Part shown: positions 1-8,591 of the stretch, one piece after another | Layout: every line of letters begins with the position of its first letter | Numbering within the stretch: position 1 is the stretch's first letter | Assembly: GCF_023035875.1 (NCBI RefSeq) | Contig: NZ_CP075379.1 | Location: 372,001 to 436,000 of the forward strand | Source: Borrelia puertoricensis | Lineage (GTDB): Bacteria; Spirochaetota; Spirochaetia; Borreliales; Borreliaceae | Direction: 5' to 3' | Length of the DNA stretch: 64,000 bases | Notes under the pieces: model-generated | Database searches by the model: none | The model's input: the letters and a program-made list of their open reading frames with translations, nothing else | Told to the model about the DNA's origin: nothing | Position numbers and translations under genes: made by a program

Positions 1-361
1 CGAGCTTATCGACAAAGCATTAAACCATAAAATACCAATAACTATTTATAAACCAACAAGCTTAACTTCCAAAAGTATTAAAAAAATAGCAAAAAAATTA
101 GTTGAACTTGAAACCATAATAAATGATGTAGAACTCTTAAGCGAAGATGATCTAAACGAAAACTATCATTTTGTAATTCAAGAAGCACAAGATGAATACC
201 TAAAAAAATATGCATATCTTGAATCGTTACTAATGAACAAAACAATAGATAATAATACAATTATTGATATAATAAAATCTCAACAAAAAGAAATTGCAAC
301 ATTAAGAAAACAAAATATAATGTTTAAAAAAAAATTATTTGCACAATTAAAAAAAGACTAA
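1..361 (+). CDS. C-terminal part of a ParA/MinD-like (YlxH-type) ATPase
   Basis: The reading frame enters from the left edge and stops at TAA 359-361, leaving about 119 visible residues. It opens with ELIDKALNHKIPITIYKPTS, resembling the end of ParA/Mrp ATPases, where a Pro-rich strand is followed by a helix. The rest is Lys/Glu/Asn-rich and looks helical, with a possible coiled coil at the C-terminus. The ATP-binding motifs would lie outside the window. In B. burgdorferi the gene before lgt is annotated as a YlxH-type ATP-binding protein, and position is the main support here. The stop overlaps the ribosome-binding site of lgt, so the two are probably cotranscribed. Confidence 0.6.
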   Translation, partial: ELIDKALNHKIPITIYKPTSLTSKSIKKIAKKLVELETIINDVELLSEDDLNENYHFVIQEAQDEYLKKYAYLESLLMNKTIDNNTIIDIIKSQQKEIATLRKQNIMFKKKLFAQLKKD

Positions 362-371
362 GGAGAAAAAA

Positions 372-1331
372 ATGCCAAATTATATAAACTATCCTAGTTG
401 GTTACATCCCGAGATAATTAAAGGTATCCCCATTACATGGTATAGCCTATCTTATATTATCATAATAATAATTTCTTACAAATTCATTTGGTATCAAATA
501 AAAACTGATAAACTTAACATAGAAAAAAGTGACTATGAAAAACTAATGTTTTCGCTTGTTATGGGAGCAATAATTGGCGCAAGACTAACATCTACTTTAA
601 TTTATGATAGGAGTGGAATTTATTATACACACCCATGGCTTATTTTTCTGCCATTTGACCAAAACTGGAATTTTACAGGTTTTAGAGGAATGGCAATACA
701 CGGAGGATTTTTCGGAGTAATTATTGCACCAACAATAATAATAAATACCGAACTTAAACACACAAATATAAAGAAATACTTCAGAAAGATAACTGATTAC
801 GGAGCAATAGCCTTCTCTTCAGGATATATACTTGGAAGATTTGCTAATTTTGCAAATGCAGAGCTTTATGGAAGACCAATGAAAGGCGGTATAATATTTC
901 CCAATGCAGAACCTTTTAAAGTAAGTCAGAAAGGAGTAAGAGAATTTGCAGAATCAATTGGACTGGAAATATTACCTCACGACTTGTTTATTAACCTACC
1001 GAGAATTCCATCACAACTCATTGAAGGATTCTTTGAGGGAACTGTAACCTTTTTATTACTATGGTTTATTTTTAGGAAAATAAAAAAATATGACGGTTTT
1101 ATCTTTGGAATATACATAATTCTTTACGGACTATTTAGATTCTTTATTGAGTACTTAAGAGAGCCAGACAAGGAAATAGGATTTGTGATAACTTACAAAA
1201 AACCTGAGAGCATATTAGATTTTTCATTTTTAAACATATCAATAGGACAAATATTTTCATTAATTTTAATATTATCTGGAATAATCTGGCTTTCATGGGC
1301 CAAAAGAAGATCGGAAAAACTAAAGAAATAA
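372..1331 (+). CDS. lgt: Prolipoprotein diacylglyceryl transferase
   Basis: Lgt transfers diacylglycerol from phosphatidylglycerol to the lipobox cysteine of prolipoproteins in the inner membrane. It is the first step of lipoprotein maturation and matters in a genus whose surface is dominated by lipoproteins. The 319-residue protein has about seven hydrophobic segments. Visible family motifs are AIHGGFFG, the signature GRFANFANAELYGRP (normally GRIGNFxNxExxGR), RIPSQLIEG and GLFRFFIEYLREPD. Start ATG 372 follows AAGGAG at 360-365, which overlaps the preceding stop codon. The 51-bp gap to pdeA has no obvious terminator. Confidence 0.96.
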   Translation: MPNYINYPSWLHPEIIKGIPITWYSLSYIIIIIISYKFIWYQIKTDKLNIEKSDYEKLMFSLVMGAIIGARLTSTLIYDRSGIYYTHPWLIFLPFDQNWNFTGFRGMAIHGGFFGVIIAPTIIINTELKHTNIKKYFRKITDYGAIAFSSGYILGRFANFANAELYGRPMKGGIIFPNAEPFKVSQKGVREFAESIGLEILPHDLFINLPRIPSQLIEGFFEGTVTFLLLWFIFRKIKKYDGFIFGIYIILYGLFRFFIEYLREPDKEIGFVITYKKPESILDFSFLNISIGQIFSLILILSGIIWLSWAKRRSEKLKK

Positions 1332-1382
1332 ATCACAAAATATAGATTTATACCAAAATTAATATAAATTTATTTAAATAAG

Positions 1383-3374
1383 ATGAAAAATCCAAATTCA
1401 ATTGTAATATCTGAAGAAACAATTAATGATAATGATATTACAAAGATCAAATCTATTTTTAAAATATCACAAATAGTAAAATCTAGAAAAAATATCTCTA
1501 GCGAATATATCAAACAAAGTAATATTAAATTTGCTATTATTTATAACCACAAAAGACCAATAGATTTTTCAATCAATATGGCAAATGACTTAAAAAGTAT
1601 TAATAACATTCATTCTATTATCATAGATAACAAATCTATAGACGAAGCAATATATAGGCCAAATTATATAGAAATATTAAAAAACATCAGTGAATTAAAC
1701 GACAAACACAAACTCATACAACAAAAAAAACTTTATTATGACAATAATAATGCTAATCTTAATTTTTTCTTAAATCTATCTGAACTTATTCAAGAAATAG
1801 TGATCATTACAAATACTGACAATGACATCATTTACATTAACGAAAAAGGAAGCAAAGAACTTGAACTCCCAATAAAGATTGGGGGCAAAACAAATAAAAT
1901 AAGTGACATCAATATCATAGATTTAGAAAAAGATACAAAAATAGATTTAAGTTACAATATAAATGATATTCCCGAATTCAAAAACATACTAATAACCAAC
2001 TGCCTTTTAAAGATTAAAAATAACAAAAAATTAATAGTAGACTTATTTATCAGTACAATTGCTCAAAACAATATTGATAAATTAATTACAATCAAAGACA
2101 TATCAGAGTTAAAATCTAAACACAGTATTCAAGATCTCACAATCATTGATCAACAAACAGATCTGTATAACATTAAAGGACTTGAAAAGCTATTGATAAA
2201 TCAAATTGAATCTTCTTATAAAAAAATATATTTATTTGATCTGGATTTACACATAAATACAGAATGTGAATATAAAGACAAGAGAGATAACTCCGACTTA
2301 AAGATACTTAAGAAAATTACTTCGAGAATAATGTCATTTTATTCAGAATACATATTTAGATTAAAAGACAATAATTTAATAGTCATTATATCTACAAGCG
2401 GAGGAGAACAAAGACTAATTTCAATTGCAGAAGAAATCAAAAAAACCATTTCAAGAGAACTTAAAAAAGAAGGCCTCATAATATTTAAATTCAACATAGG
2501 AATAATAGAAGTAAACCTAAAAGAAGATATAGAGACAAAGATTTCAAAATTAAAAATAGCAACAAAAATATCCGATGAATATAAAGATTCCATGCCTATT
2601 TTATACAAAGATGAATTACCAGAAACAATACTTATCAAAAAACAAAATAAAATATTTGAATATATAGTAAAAGCAATAAAGAATGACTTTTTTAGTCTCT
2701 ATTATCAAAAAATTACTCCTCTTAAAAAAGATCTAAAACCCAAAATTGAAATATTAACAAGACTTTTTGACTATACAGGAACTCCTATCCCAAATAGCAA
2801 TGTATTTAGCTTAATAGATAAGTATAATTTAACTGTTGAAGTGGATAAACTGGTAGTTACTAAAGCATTAAGAGAATATACAAATTTTGTAGCAAAAAAT
2901 GGTGTTCATATCTTTTCAATAAATATTTCACCATACTCACTCAAGTCCAAAAATTTCAGAATATTCCTCAAAGAAACACTTCTTAAAAGCCATGTTCCAC
3001 TTCAAAACGTATGCTTAGAAATAACAGAAACTGGAATTTTAGAAAATTTTGAATTAATCAACACATACTTCAACGAACTTAAAACCTTTGGAATTAAACT
3101 TGCACTTGACGATTTTGGCAGCGGATATACGTCACTTTCATACATTAAAATCTTGCCAATAGATATCATCAAAATAGATGGTTCTTTCATTCAAGTAATA
3201 AATTCTAGTCAAACAGATCTCGTAATAATAAAATCAATAAAAGACATTGCTGACACAAAAAAAATAAAAATTATAGCTGAATTTGTATCTAATGAAGAAA
3301 TACTTAAAAAGATAAACGAAATAGGAATAGATTATGGACAAGGATTTCTGTGGCATAAACCAGAGCCAATTTAA
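1383..3374 (+). CDS. pdeA: Cyclic-di-GMP phosphodiesterase, EAL type
   Basis: The 663-residue protein has a poorly conserved N-terminal region, a PAS-like segment (about 125-235), a degenerate GGDEF-like segment (about 255-405, no GGDEF motif) and a C-terminal EAL domain (about 425-660). In the EAL domain the signature reads EIL (near residue 455). NISPYSL, the EITE Glu pair, the metal-binding DDFGSGY (near 575), KIDGSF, a retained Glu in AEF, and QGF are all present, so hydrolysis of c-di-GMP to pGpG is expected. It corresponds to BB0363 (PdeA) of B. burgdorferi. No strong Shine-Dalgarno sequence precedes ATG 1383. Codon use is Lys/Asn/Ile-rich, as in other plus-strand genes here. Confidence 0.9.
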   Translation: MKNPNSIVISEETINDNDITKIKSIFKISQIVKSRKNISSEYIKQSNIKFAIIYNHKRPIDFSINMANDLKSINNIHSIIIDNKSIDEAIYRPNYIEILKNISELNDKHKLIQQKKLYYDNNNANLNFFLNLSELIQEIVIITNTDNDIIYINEKGSKELELPIKIGGKTNKISDINIIDLEKDTKIDLSYNINDIPEFKNILITNCLLKIKNNKKLIVDLFISTIAQNNIDKLITIKDISELKSKHSIQDLTIIDQQTDLYNIKGLEKLLINQIESSYKKIYLFDLDLHINTECEYKDKRDNSDLKILKKITSRIMSFYSEYIFRLKDNNLIVIISTSGGEQRLISIAEEIKKTISRELKKEGLIIFKFNIGIIEVNLKEDIETKISKLKIATKISDEYKDSMPILYKDELPETILIKKQNKIFEYIVKAIKNDFFSLYYQKITPLKKDLKPKIEILTRLFDYTGTPIPNSNVFSLIDKYNLTVEVDKLVVTKALREYTNFVAKNGVHIFSINISPYSLKSKNFRIFLKETLLKSHVPLQNVCLEITETGILENFELINTYFNELKTFGIKLALDDFGSGYTSLSYIKILPIDIIKIDGSFIQVINSSQTDLVIIKSIKDIADTKKIKIIAEFVSNEEILKKINEIGIDYGQGFLWHKPEPI

Positions 3375-3496
3375 AAATATACAAAATATTTTCTTAATAC
3401 TATATATAACAACACTTAAATTCATTTAATCTTAAAGACAATTAGCAAGCCCAAATTCAAAAAGCAACTGAACCCTATTTTCTATATATTATTAAA

Positions 3497-3527
3497 TTGC
3501 ATTAAAAAAAGAATAGAATGTTATAAT
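3497..3527 (+). promoter_or_regulatory. Candidate sigma-70 promoter for the M18 aminopeptidase gene
   Basis: A perfect TATAAT at 3522-3527 lies just upstream of the AGGAGGAG ribosome-binding site at 3536-3543. The best -35 match is TTGCAT at 3497-3502, with a longer than usual 19-base spacer. Transcription would start near 3534, giving a very short leader. The 178-bp gap 3375-3552 holds nothing else I can recognise. Confidence 0.45.
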
Positions 3528-3552
3528 AAGTAATCAGGAGGAGAAAATTTCA

Positions 3553-4929
3553 ATGACAAAACAAAATCCTTGGACTTCTTTAAACGAAGAAGATAGAAAT
3601 AACATTTTAGAATTTACTCAAAAATACAAAAAATTTTTAAGCACAGTTAAAACTGAAAGAGAAGCCACCAACTATACTATACAAAGAGCAAAGGAAAAAG
3701 GTTTTATTAATGCCTGTGAAAAACAAGAACTCAAAGCTGGGGATAAAATCTTTTACACATGTCGCAATAAAAACATTGCTCTTGTATTTATCGGAAAAGA
3801 ACCTATTGAAAATGGAATGAATTTCATTGTATCACACACAGATTCACCAAGACTTGATGCCAAACCATCACCAATTACTGAAGAGAACGAATTAACAATG
3901 ATGAAAACAAATTATTATGGTGGTATCAAAAAATATCAATGGTTATCCATTCCTTTATCAATACGAGGCATAATATTTTTGCAAAACGGAGAAAAAATAG
4001 AAATTAACATCGGTGATGATAAGAATGATCCCGTATTTGTAATTCCCGACATTCTGCCACATCTTGACAGAAAAGTACAAAGAGACAAAAAAGCTGATGA
4101 CATTATTGAAGGTGAAAATTTAAAAATCATAATTGGAAGTCTACCTATTGAGACTAAAGAAAAAGAAAAAGTAAAATATGCCACTCTAAAGTTAATAAAA
4201 GAAAAATACAAAATAGAAGAAGATGATTTCGCGTCAGCAGAAATAGAAATAGTACCAGCAGGAGAAGCAAAAGACATAGGATTTGATAGGGCACTAATTG
4301 GTGCTTATGGTCAAGATGACAGGGTGTGCGTTTACACTTCACTAGAAGCTATCCTAAATTTAGAAGAAATACCAAGCAAAACCGCTGTATGTTTTCTAGT
4401 TGACAAGGAAGAGATTGGATCTACTGGATCAACCGGGCTAAACTCAAGATATCTTGAATACTTTGTATCAGACATAATATTCAAACTTGAACAGAACAAA
4501 TATAATAACCTCCTTGTTCAAAAAGTATTATGGAACTCAAAAAGTATATCTGCTGATGTTTGCGGTGCAATAAATCCCTTATTCAAATCGGTGCATGATG
4601 AACAAAACGCACCCAAATTGGGATATGGAATATCTATCATGAAATATACAGGTCACGGGGGTAAAATCATGGCTAGTGATGCTGATGCTGAACTTATCTC
4701 TTATGTTAGGAATTTGCTAAATAAAAATAAAATAGCTTGGCAAGTAGCCACACTTGGAAAAGTAGACGAAGGTGGTGGAGGAACTGTTGCAAAATTCTTA
4801 GCACATTATGGCATAAGAACAATAGACATAGGACCTGGTGTCATTAGTATGCACTCACCGTTTGAAATAACCTCGAAATTTGACGTATATACTTCTTACA
4901 CGGCTTATAAAGCATTCTTTAAGGGATGA
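3553..4929 (+). CDS. M18-family aminopeptidase
   Basis: A 458-residue cytoplasmic metallo-aminopeptidase of the M18 (yeast aminopeptidase I / aspartyl aminopeptidase) family, which removes N-terminal residues from peptides. Borrelia depends on imported peptides, so a salvage role is likely (inference). Family motifs are visible: SHTDSPRLDAKP (metal-binding His and Asp), DKEEIGSTGSTG (catalytic Glu and metal-binding Glu), DVCGAINP, TGHGGK, and the C-terminal DIGPGVISMHSPFE with the last metal-binding His. The start is supported by the strong AGGAGGAG site at 3536-3543. Its TGA stop overlaps the ATG of the next gene (ATGA), implying translational coupling. It is the BB0366 position homologue. 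Confidence 0.92.
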   Translation: MTKQNPWTSLNEEDRNNILEFTQKYKKFLSTVKTEREATNYTIQRAKEKGFINACEKQELKAGDKIFYTCRNKNIALVFIGKEPIENGMNFIVSHTDSPRLDAKPSPITEENELTMMKTNYYGGIKKYQWLSIPLSIRGIIFLQNGEKIEINIGDDKNDPVFVIPDILPHLDRKVQRDKKADDIIEGENLKIIIGSLPIETKEKEKVKYATLKLIKEKYKIEEDDFASAEIEIVPAGEAKDIGFDRALIGAYGQDDRVCVYTSLEAILNLEEIPSKTAVCFLVDKEEIGSTGSTGLNSRYLEYFVSDIIFKLEQNKYNNLLVQKVLWNSKSISADVCGAINPLFKSVHDEQNAPKLGYGISIMKYTGHGGKIMASDADAELISYVRNLLNKNKIAWQVATLGKVDEGGGGTVAKFLAHYGIRTIDIGPGVISMHSPFEITSKFDVYTSYTAYKAFFKG

Positions 4930-5201
4930 CAAAAATGAATAAAGAAACAATAAAAACATCAGAACATATTTTAGAATGTTTTGGGGGCATTTCAAATATC
5001 AAACAAGTAGACAAAGATCTAACTAGAATAAAAATATTAGTTGACAGCAATTCTCTAGTTAAGAGAGAAAACTTAACAGAAAATCAAAATATTATAGGAG
5101 CAATTAAGTCAAATGAATTCACAGAAATTGTAATGAACTTTGAAATAATTGATGACGTTTATAGCAATATCTTGTATATGATGAACAAAAAAACACAATA
5201 G
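4926..5201 (+). CDS. Small PTS EIIB-like domain protein lacking the phospho-cysteine
   Basis: A 91-residue protein whose core, HILECFGGISNIKQVDKDLT followed by RIKI, matches the start of glucose-family PTS EIIB domains (ILxxLGGxxNIxxVdxCxTRLRV). The Cys that is normally phosphorylated is replaced by Asp (residue 31). It therefore cannot carry phosphate in the usual way and may be regulatory. It overlaps the aminopeptidase stop by ATGA. A second ATG at 4935 with AAGGG upstream is an equally good start. It ends inside the palindrome at 5199-5218. It sits at the BB0367 position. Function is unknown. Confidence 0.72.
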   Translation: MTKMNKETIKTSEHILECFGGISNIKQVDKDLTRIKILVDSNSLVKRENLTENQNIIGAIKSNEFTEIVMNFEIIDDVYSNILYMMNKKTQ

Positions 5202-5218
5202 GACCCGTTTGGGTCCTA
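5199..5218. terminator. Palindrome between convergent genes, likely bidirectional terminator
   Basis: TAGGACCC and GGGTCCTA form a perfect 8-bp stem around a GTTT loop. It is unusually GC-rich for this genome. The first TAG is the stop of the plus-strand EIIB-like gene, and the complement of the last CTA is the TAG stop of gpsA, so both reading frames end in the stem base. On the minus strand a T-run follows after about 8 bases (complement of 5185-5192). No T-run follows directly on the plus strand. Confidence 0.65.
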
Positions 5219-6268
5219 AACTTCAAAATTTCTTATATAATCAATGACAGCTTCAGGTCTTAATTCTTTATTTAAAATTTTATACACTATGCTCGCTAAA
5301 TTATGACAATTTGAATCACTACCTAAAAATTTAAAAAGCAAAGCAACTTCATTAGCAGCAATTACTCCCTCTGGCAAATAACCAATTTTATGAATATTAT
5401 TTATCAAATCATCTATACCAGCCAAACCTTCTAAGATATTTTTACTAACAATTTCACGACCAAATCGTCTATTCCTTCCAAAAATACTTCTACAAGTAAC
5501 ATCTAAATCTCCAGAACCAGCTAAAAATAAAAATGTTTCCGCATCGCAAGAACCAAGCTTAAACGCAATATTTTTCATGTCATTTAAAGAAACTGAGAAT
5601 AAAAAAGACTCCGTATTATTGCCTATCAAATTTGGATTTTCAATTTTATACTCATCCAAAATTCCAAATGCAATTGCAAATATATTTTTCAAAGCCGATG
5701 CTATTTGAACCCCAAGGATATCATCACTATAAAACATAGAAATAGAAGTATTACTAAATAAATTAATAAATTCAAAAGCATTGGCTCTATTCTTACTGGC
5801 AGCAACAAGTCCTGTAATAATTCCAAGTCCAACTTCTTCAGCATGACTTGGCCCTGCAATATAGGTAATTTCATCTTTATAGTCACTTAAAACACTCTCT
5901 GCAACATCTACAATCGTACAAGGCCTCCCATTAATTGTTATAAAACCTTTTGTAAGGATTGCTAACTTAAACTTTTTAGTAGTGCACATACTTTTCAATT
6001 TATGCAAAACATTTAAAGTATAAAGAGAAGGTGTCACAACAAAAACATAATCGGCTTGATCTACAACATCTTGCAAATCAGAACTTGCAATCAAATTATT
6101 TGGTAATTTAATATCCTTTAAATACTTGACATTTTCATAATCATTATTAATGCCATCTCTAACATCTTCTTCAAAAGACCATATCAAAACATTATCTTTA
6201 AACTTATTTGCCAAAACCTTAGCAATAGCAGTTCCCCAAGCCCCTGCTCCTACTATAGATATTTTCAT
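5216..6268 (-). CDS. gpsA: Glycerol-3-phosphate dehydrogenase, NAD(P)-dependent
   Basis: GpsA interconverts dihydroxyacetone phosphate and sn-glycerol 3-phosphate in the cytoplasm, supplying the backbone for phospholipid and lipoprotein lipids. The 350-residue protein starts with the Rossmann motif SIVGAGAWGTAIAKVL. It has the family's LTKGF segment with the catalytic Lys, AGPSHAEEV (normally GPSxAxEV), a helical C-terminal domain with ALKNIFAIAFGI, and the phosphate-binding GRNRRFGREI. The start is well supported by AAGGAGG about 6 bases before ATG 6268. It is 24 bases downstream of the clpA-like gene and probably cotranscribed with it. Confidence 0.95.
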   Translation of the reverse strand: MKISIVGAGAWGTAIAKVLANKFKDNVLIWSFEEDVRDGINNDYENVKYLKDIKLPNNLIASSDLQDVVDQADYVFVVTPSLYTLNVLHKLKSMCTTKKFKLAILTKGFITINGRPCTIVDVAESVLSDYKDEITYIAGPSHAEEVGLGIITGLVAASKNRANAFEFINLFSNTSISMFYSDDILGVQIASALKNIFAIAFGILDEYKIENPNLIGNNTESFLFSVSLNDMKNIAFKLGSCDAETFLFLAGSGDLDVTCRSIFGRNRRFGREIVSKNILEGLAGIDDLINNIHKIGYLPEGVIAANEVALLFKFLGSDSNCHNLASIVYKILNKELRPEAVIDYIRNFEV

Positions 6269-6292
6269 ATATACCTCCTTATAATCATGGGT

Positions 6293-8581
6293 TTACAACA
6301 ACTCATATTTTATTGTCTCGTCCAGGTAAACTCTAATCTTATCATTCTCTTTGAATTTTTTTGAAATCATGTCATTGACTAATAACCCCCCAATCTCTTT
6401 GAGCACAATTTTACGCACACTCTTAATGCCAAATCCACTTCTATAAGTCTTATTTTGAAAATAATTGACAATATTTTCTTCAAAAAAAACATCGACTTTT
6501 TCATTCTTTAGTATCTTAACAAAATTATTCATCTCTTCAATAATAATTTTTTCAAAATCGTCCTCACCCACAGGCTTAAAGAAAAAAATATGATCCACAA
6601 GGTCCAAAAACTGAGTAGAAAAACGTTTTTCTAGCAAACTTCTAACATCGATTGTTTCAGTTTTAAATCCAATACCATCAAATTCCCTATGTTTTATCTC
6701 AATATCTAGTATTATTATACTATCTGATAAGCTTACACTTCTACCAAGACTATCAAAAAGCTTACCCGTATTAAATCCTTCAAAAAAAAAATCTGTAACC
6801 TTCTTGGAAGATTTATCAAAATTGGACAGGACAATAATTGAAGTTGAAGATTCGCTTAAAAATTTAAAAAACTTAGTAGGCTCATCATAAGATTCAGATC
6901 CATATACAGGTCCTATTAATCTATTAATGCCATCAAAATCACCGTATTCACTCATTCCCAAAGTCAATTTAGGTATCTTAAGTTCTTCTGACAAAATACA
7001 TGCAAGCCTATTCTTATCTACATCAGAAGAACCCATCAAAATAAAGATACCAAGAGTATTATTTTTTAAGAGAAATTTAATCCTTAAAAGTTTAATGTTT
7101 AATATCAAATCAGATAAAATATTCTCATCAATTATTATGCTCTCTCTTATTTTACGTTCCAGATTAACGAGCAAATTTTGATCATAATCATCAAAATTAA
7201 AAACATTAGTTCCAATAATGGATTTAACAAAAATTTTTACATCATCGCCCGTTATGACTTTCTTATTACCCTCAAGTTTAAATTTAGCTCCAAGACCATC
7301 TAATAGGTCAAAAGCTTTATCGGGAAGAAATCTGTCTTTAATATACTTAGACATATTAATTGAAGCCCATATGGCCTCATCTGTGTACTCCACATTATGA
7401 TGTTTTTCATATTGTTCCTTAGCCCCTTTTAAAATAAGATAAGTATCCTCAAAACTTGGTTCTTTAAGTTCTATGCTATGAAATCTTCTCATTAAAGCTT
7501 TATCTTTCAAAAAGAATTTTTGGTATTCATATTTGGTAGTAGCACCAATTAATTTTACTTTACCTAAAGTTAATATAGGCTTTAACAAATTTGAAACATC
7601 TATGTTACTAAAAGACGTAGCCCCAGCTCCAACTATCATATGAATTTCGTCGATAAAAAGAATTACTTTTTTTTTTAAATATAAGAAATCTAAGAGTTTA
7701 TTTACTCTATCTTCAAGATCTCCTCTATACCGCGTTCCAGATATAAGTCTCCCAATATCAAGAGAATAAACCTCATAACCTACCAATTCCTGAGGTACTT
7801 GGTCCACTTTTATCATATAAGCAAGTCCTTGCAATAATATTGTCTTCCCAACTCCAGGATCTCCAAATACAATTGGATTACTCTTATATTTACGAAGCAT
7901 TATTTGAATCAATTCGCATAACTCTTCTTCTCGACCAACCAAAGGGTTTTTATCTAAGCTTGGCTCTAAACTATCAATAACATTAACTAAAAAATCTTCA
8001 ACTAAATTGTCATTATCAGATAAATCATCACTTTGCTCTAACTTTAAATAATCTTCTTCAAAAATACTCAAAACCCCATCCTTATCCATCTCTTTACCAA
8101 AAAGATCATTTGCAATAAATTTTTCATTTTCACTAGAGTTTAAATCTAAATCTGAACCTAAGTAATCATAAACTTCAATTATCTTGTCAAAGATAGTCAA
8201 ACTAAAACCTGATTTTAATAAAGCATCTAAAATTATATTTTTTCTTTTACTAATTAATACCCATAACAAATCTTTCTCTTGCAACTTATAAGGTTTCTTA
8301 TAATAAAAAATTGTATTGACTATTTCTTGATATAAATCATTCATCTTAAAAAGATAATCTGAAATATCAGAATCTCTTAAAGGAAGCTGTTCAAAGAATT
8401 TTTCCAAAATTTTATTAAAACTATAAAAATCAAGTGTACATAAACTAAGCAACTCTTTAATCTTTTCATCGCTAATTAAACTGTAAAAAATATGCTCTTC
8501 AGTAAAAACAAGATGCTTACGTTTCATAAAAAACAGAAATGATTTAAAAAACAAATTATTTAAAGTTCTTCTGTTATACAT
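6293..8581 (-). CDS. clpA: ClpA-like AAA+ unfoldase with a degenerate second ATPase module
   Basis: A 762-residue HSP100/Clp protein. The N-terminal segment (about 1-150) resembles a divergent Clp N domain. The first AAA+ module is intact, with Walker A GDPGVGKT (near 239), Walker B VILFIDEIHMIVGAGA and ALMRRFHSIEL (arginine-finger region). The second module has lost its motifs. The Walker A position reads GSSDVDKN (near 515) instead of GPTGVGKT, and the Walker B position reads VLSNFDK without the usual DE. The C-terminal sensor-2 region GFGIKSVRK is recognisable. I see no IGL/IGF ClpP-docking loop. It corresponds to BB0369. Partner proteins are unknown. Confidence 0.85.
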   Translation of the reverse strand: MYNRRTLNNLFFKSFLFFMKRKHLVFTEEHIFYSLISDEKIKELLSLCTLDFYSFNKILEKFFEQLPLRDSDISDYLFKMNDLYQEIVNTIFYYKKPYKLQEKDLLWVLISKRKNIILDALLKSGFSLTIFDKIIEVYDYLGSDLDLNSSENEKFIANDLFGKEMDKDGVLSIFEEDYLKLEQSDDLSDNDNLVEDFLVNVIDSLEPSLDKNPLVGREEELCELIQIMLRKYKSNPIVFGDPGVGKTILLQGLAYMIKVDQVPQELVGYEVYSLDIGRLISGTRYRGDLEDRVNKLLDFLYLKKKVILFIDEIHMIVGAGATSFSNIDVSNLLKPILTLGKVKLIGATTKYEYQKFFLKDKALMRRFHSIELKEPSFEDTYLILKGAKEQYEKHHNVEYTDEAIWASINMSKYIKDRFLPDKAFDLLDGLGAKFKLEGNKKVITGDDVKIFVKSIIGTNVFNFDDYDQNLLVNLERKIRESIIIDENILSDLILNIKLLRIKFLLKNNTLGIFILMGSSDVDKNRLACILSEELKIPKLTLGMSEYGDFDGINRLIGPVYGSESYDEPTKFFKFLSESSTSIIVLSNFDKSSKKVTDFFFEGFNTGKLFDSLGRSVSLSDSIIILDIEIKHREFDGIGFKTETIDVRSLLEKRFSTQFLDLVDHIFFFKPVGEDDFEKIIIEEMNNFVKILKNEKVDVFFEENIVNYFQNKTYRSGFGIKSVRKIVLKEIGGLLVNDMISKKFKENDKIRVYLDETIKYELL

Positions 8582-8591
8582 GAAACACCAA

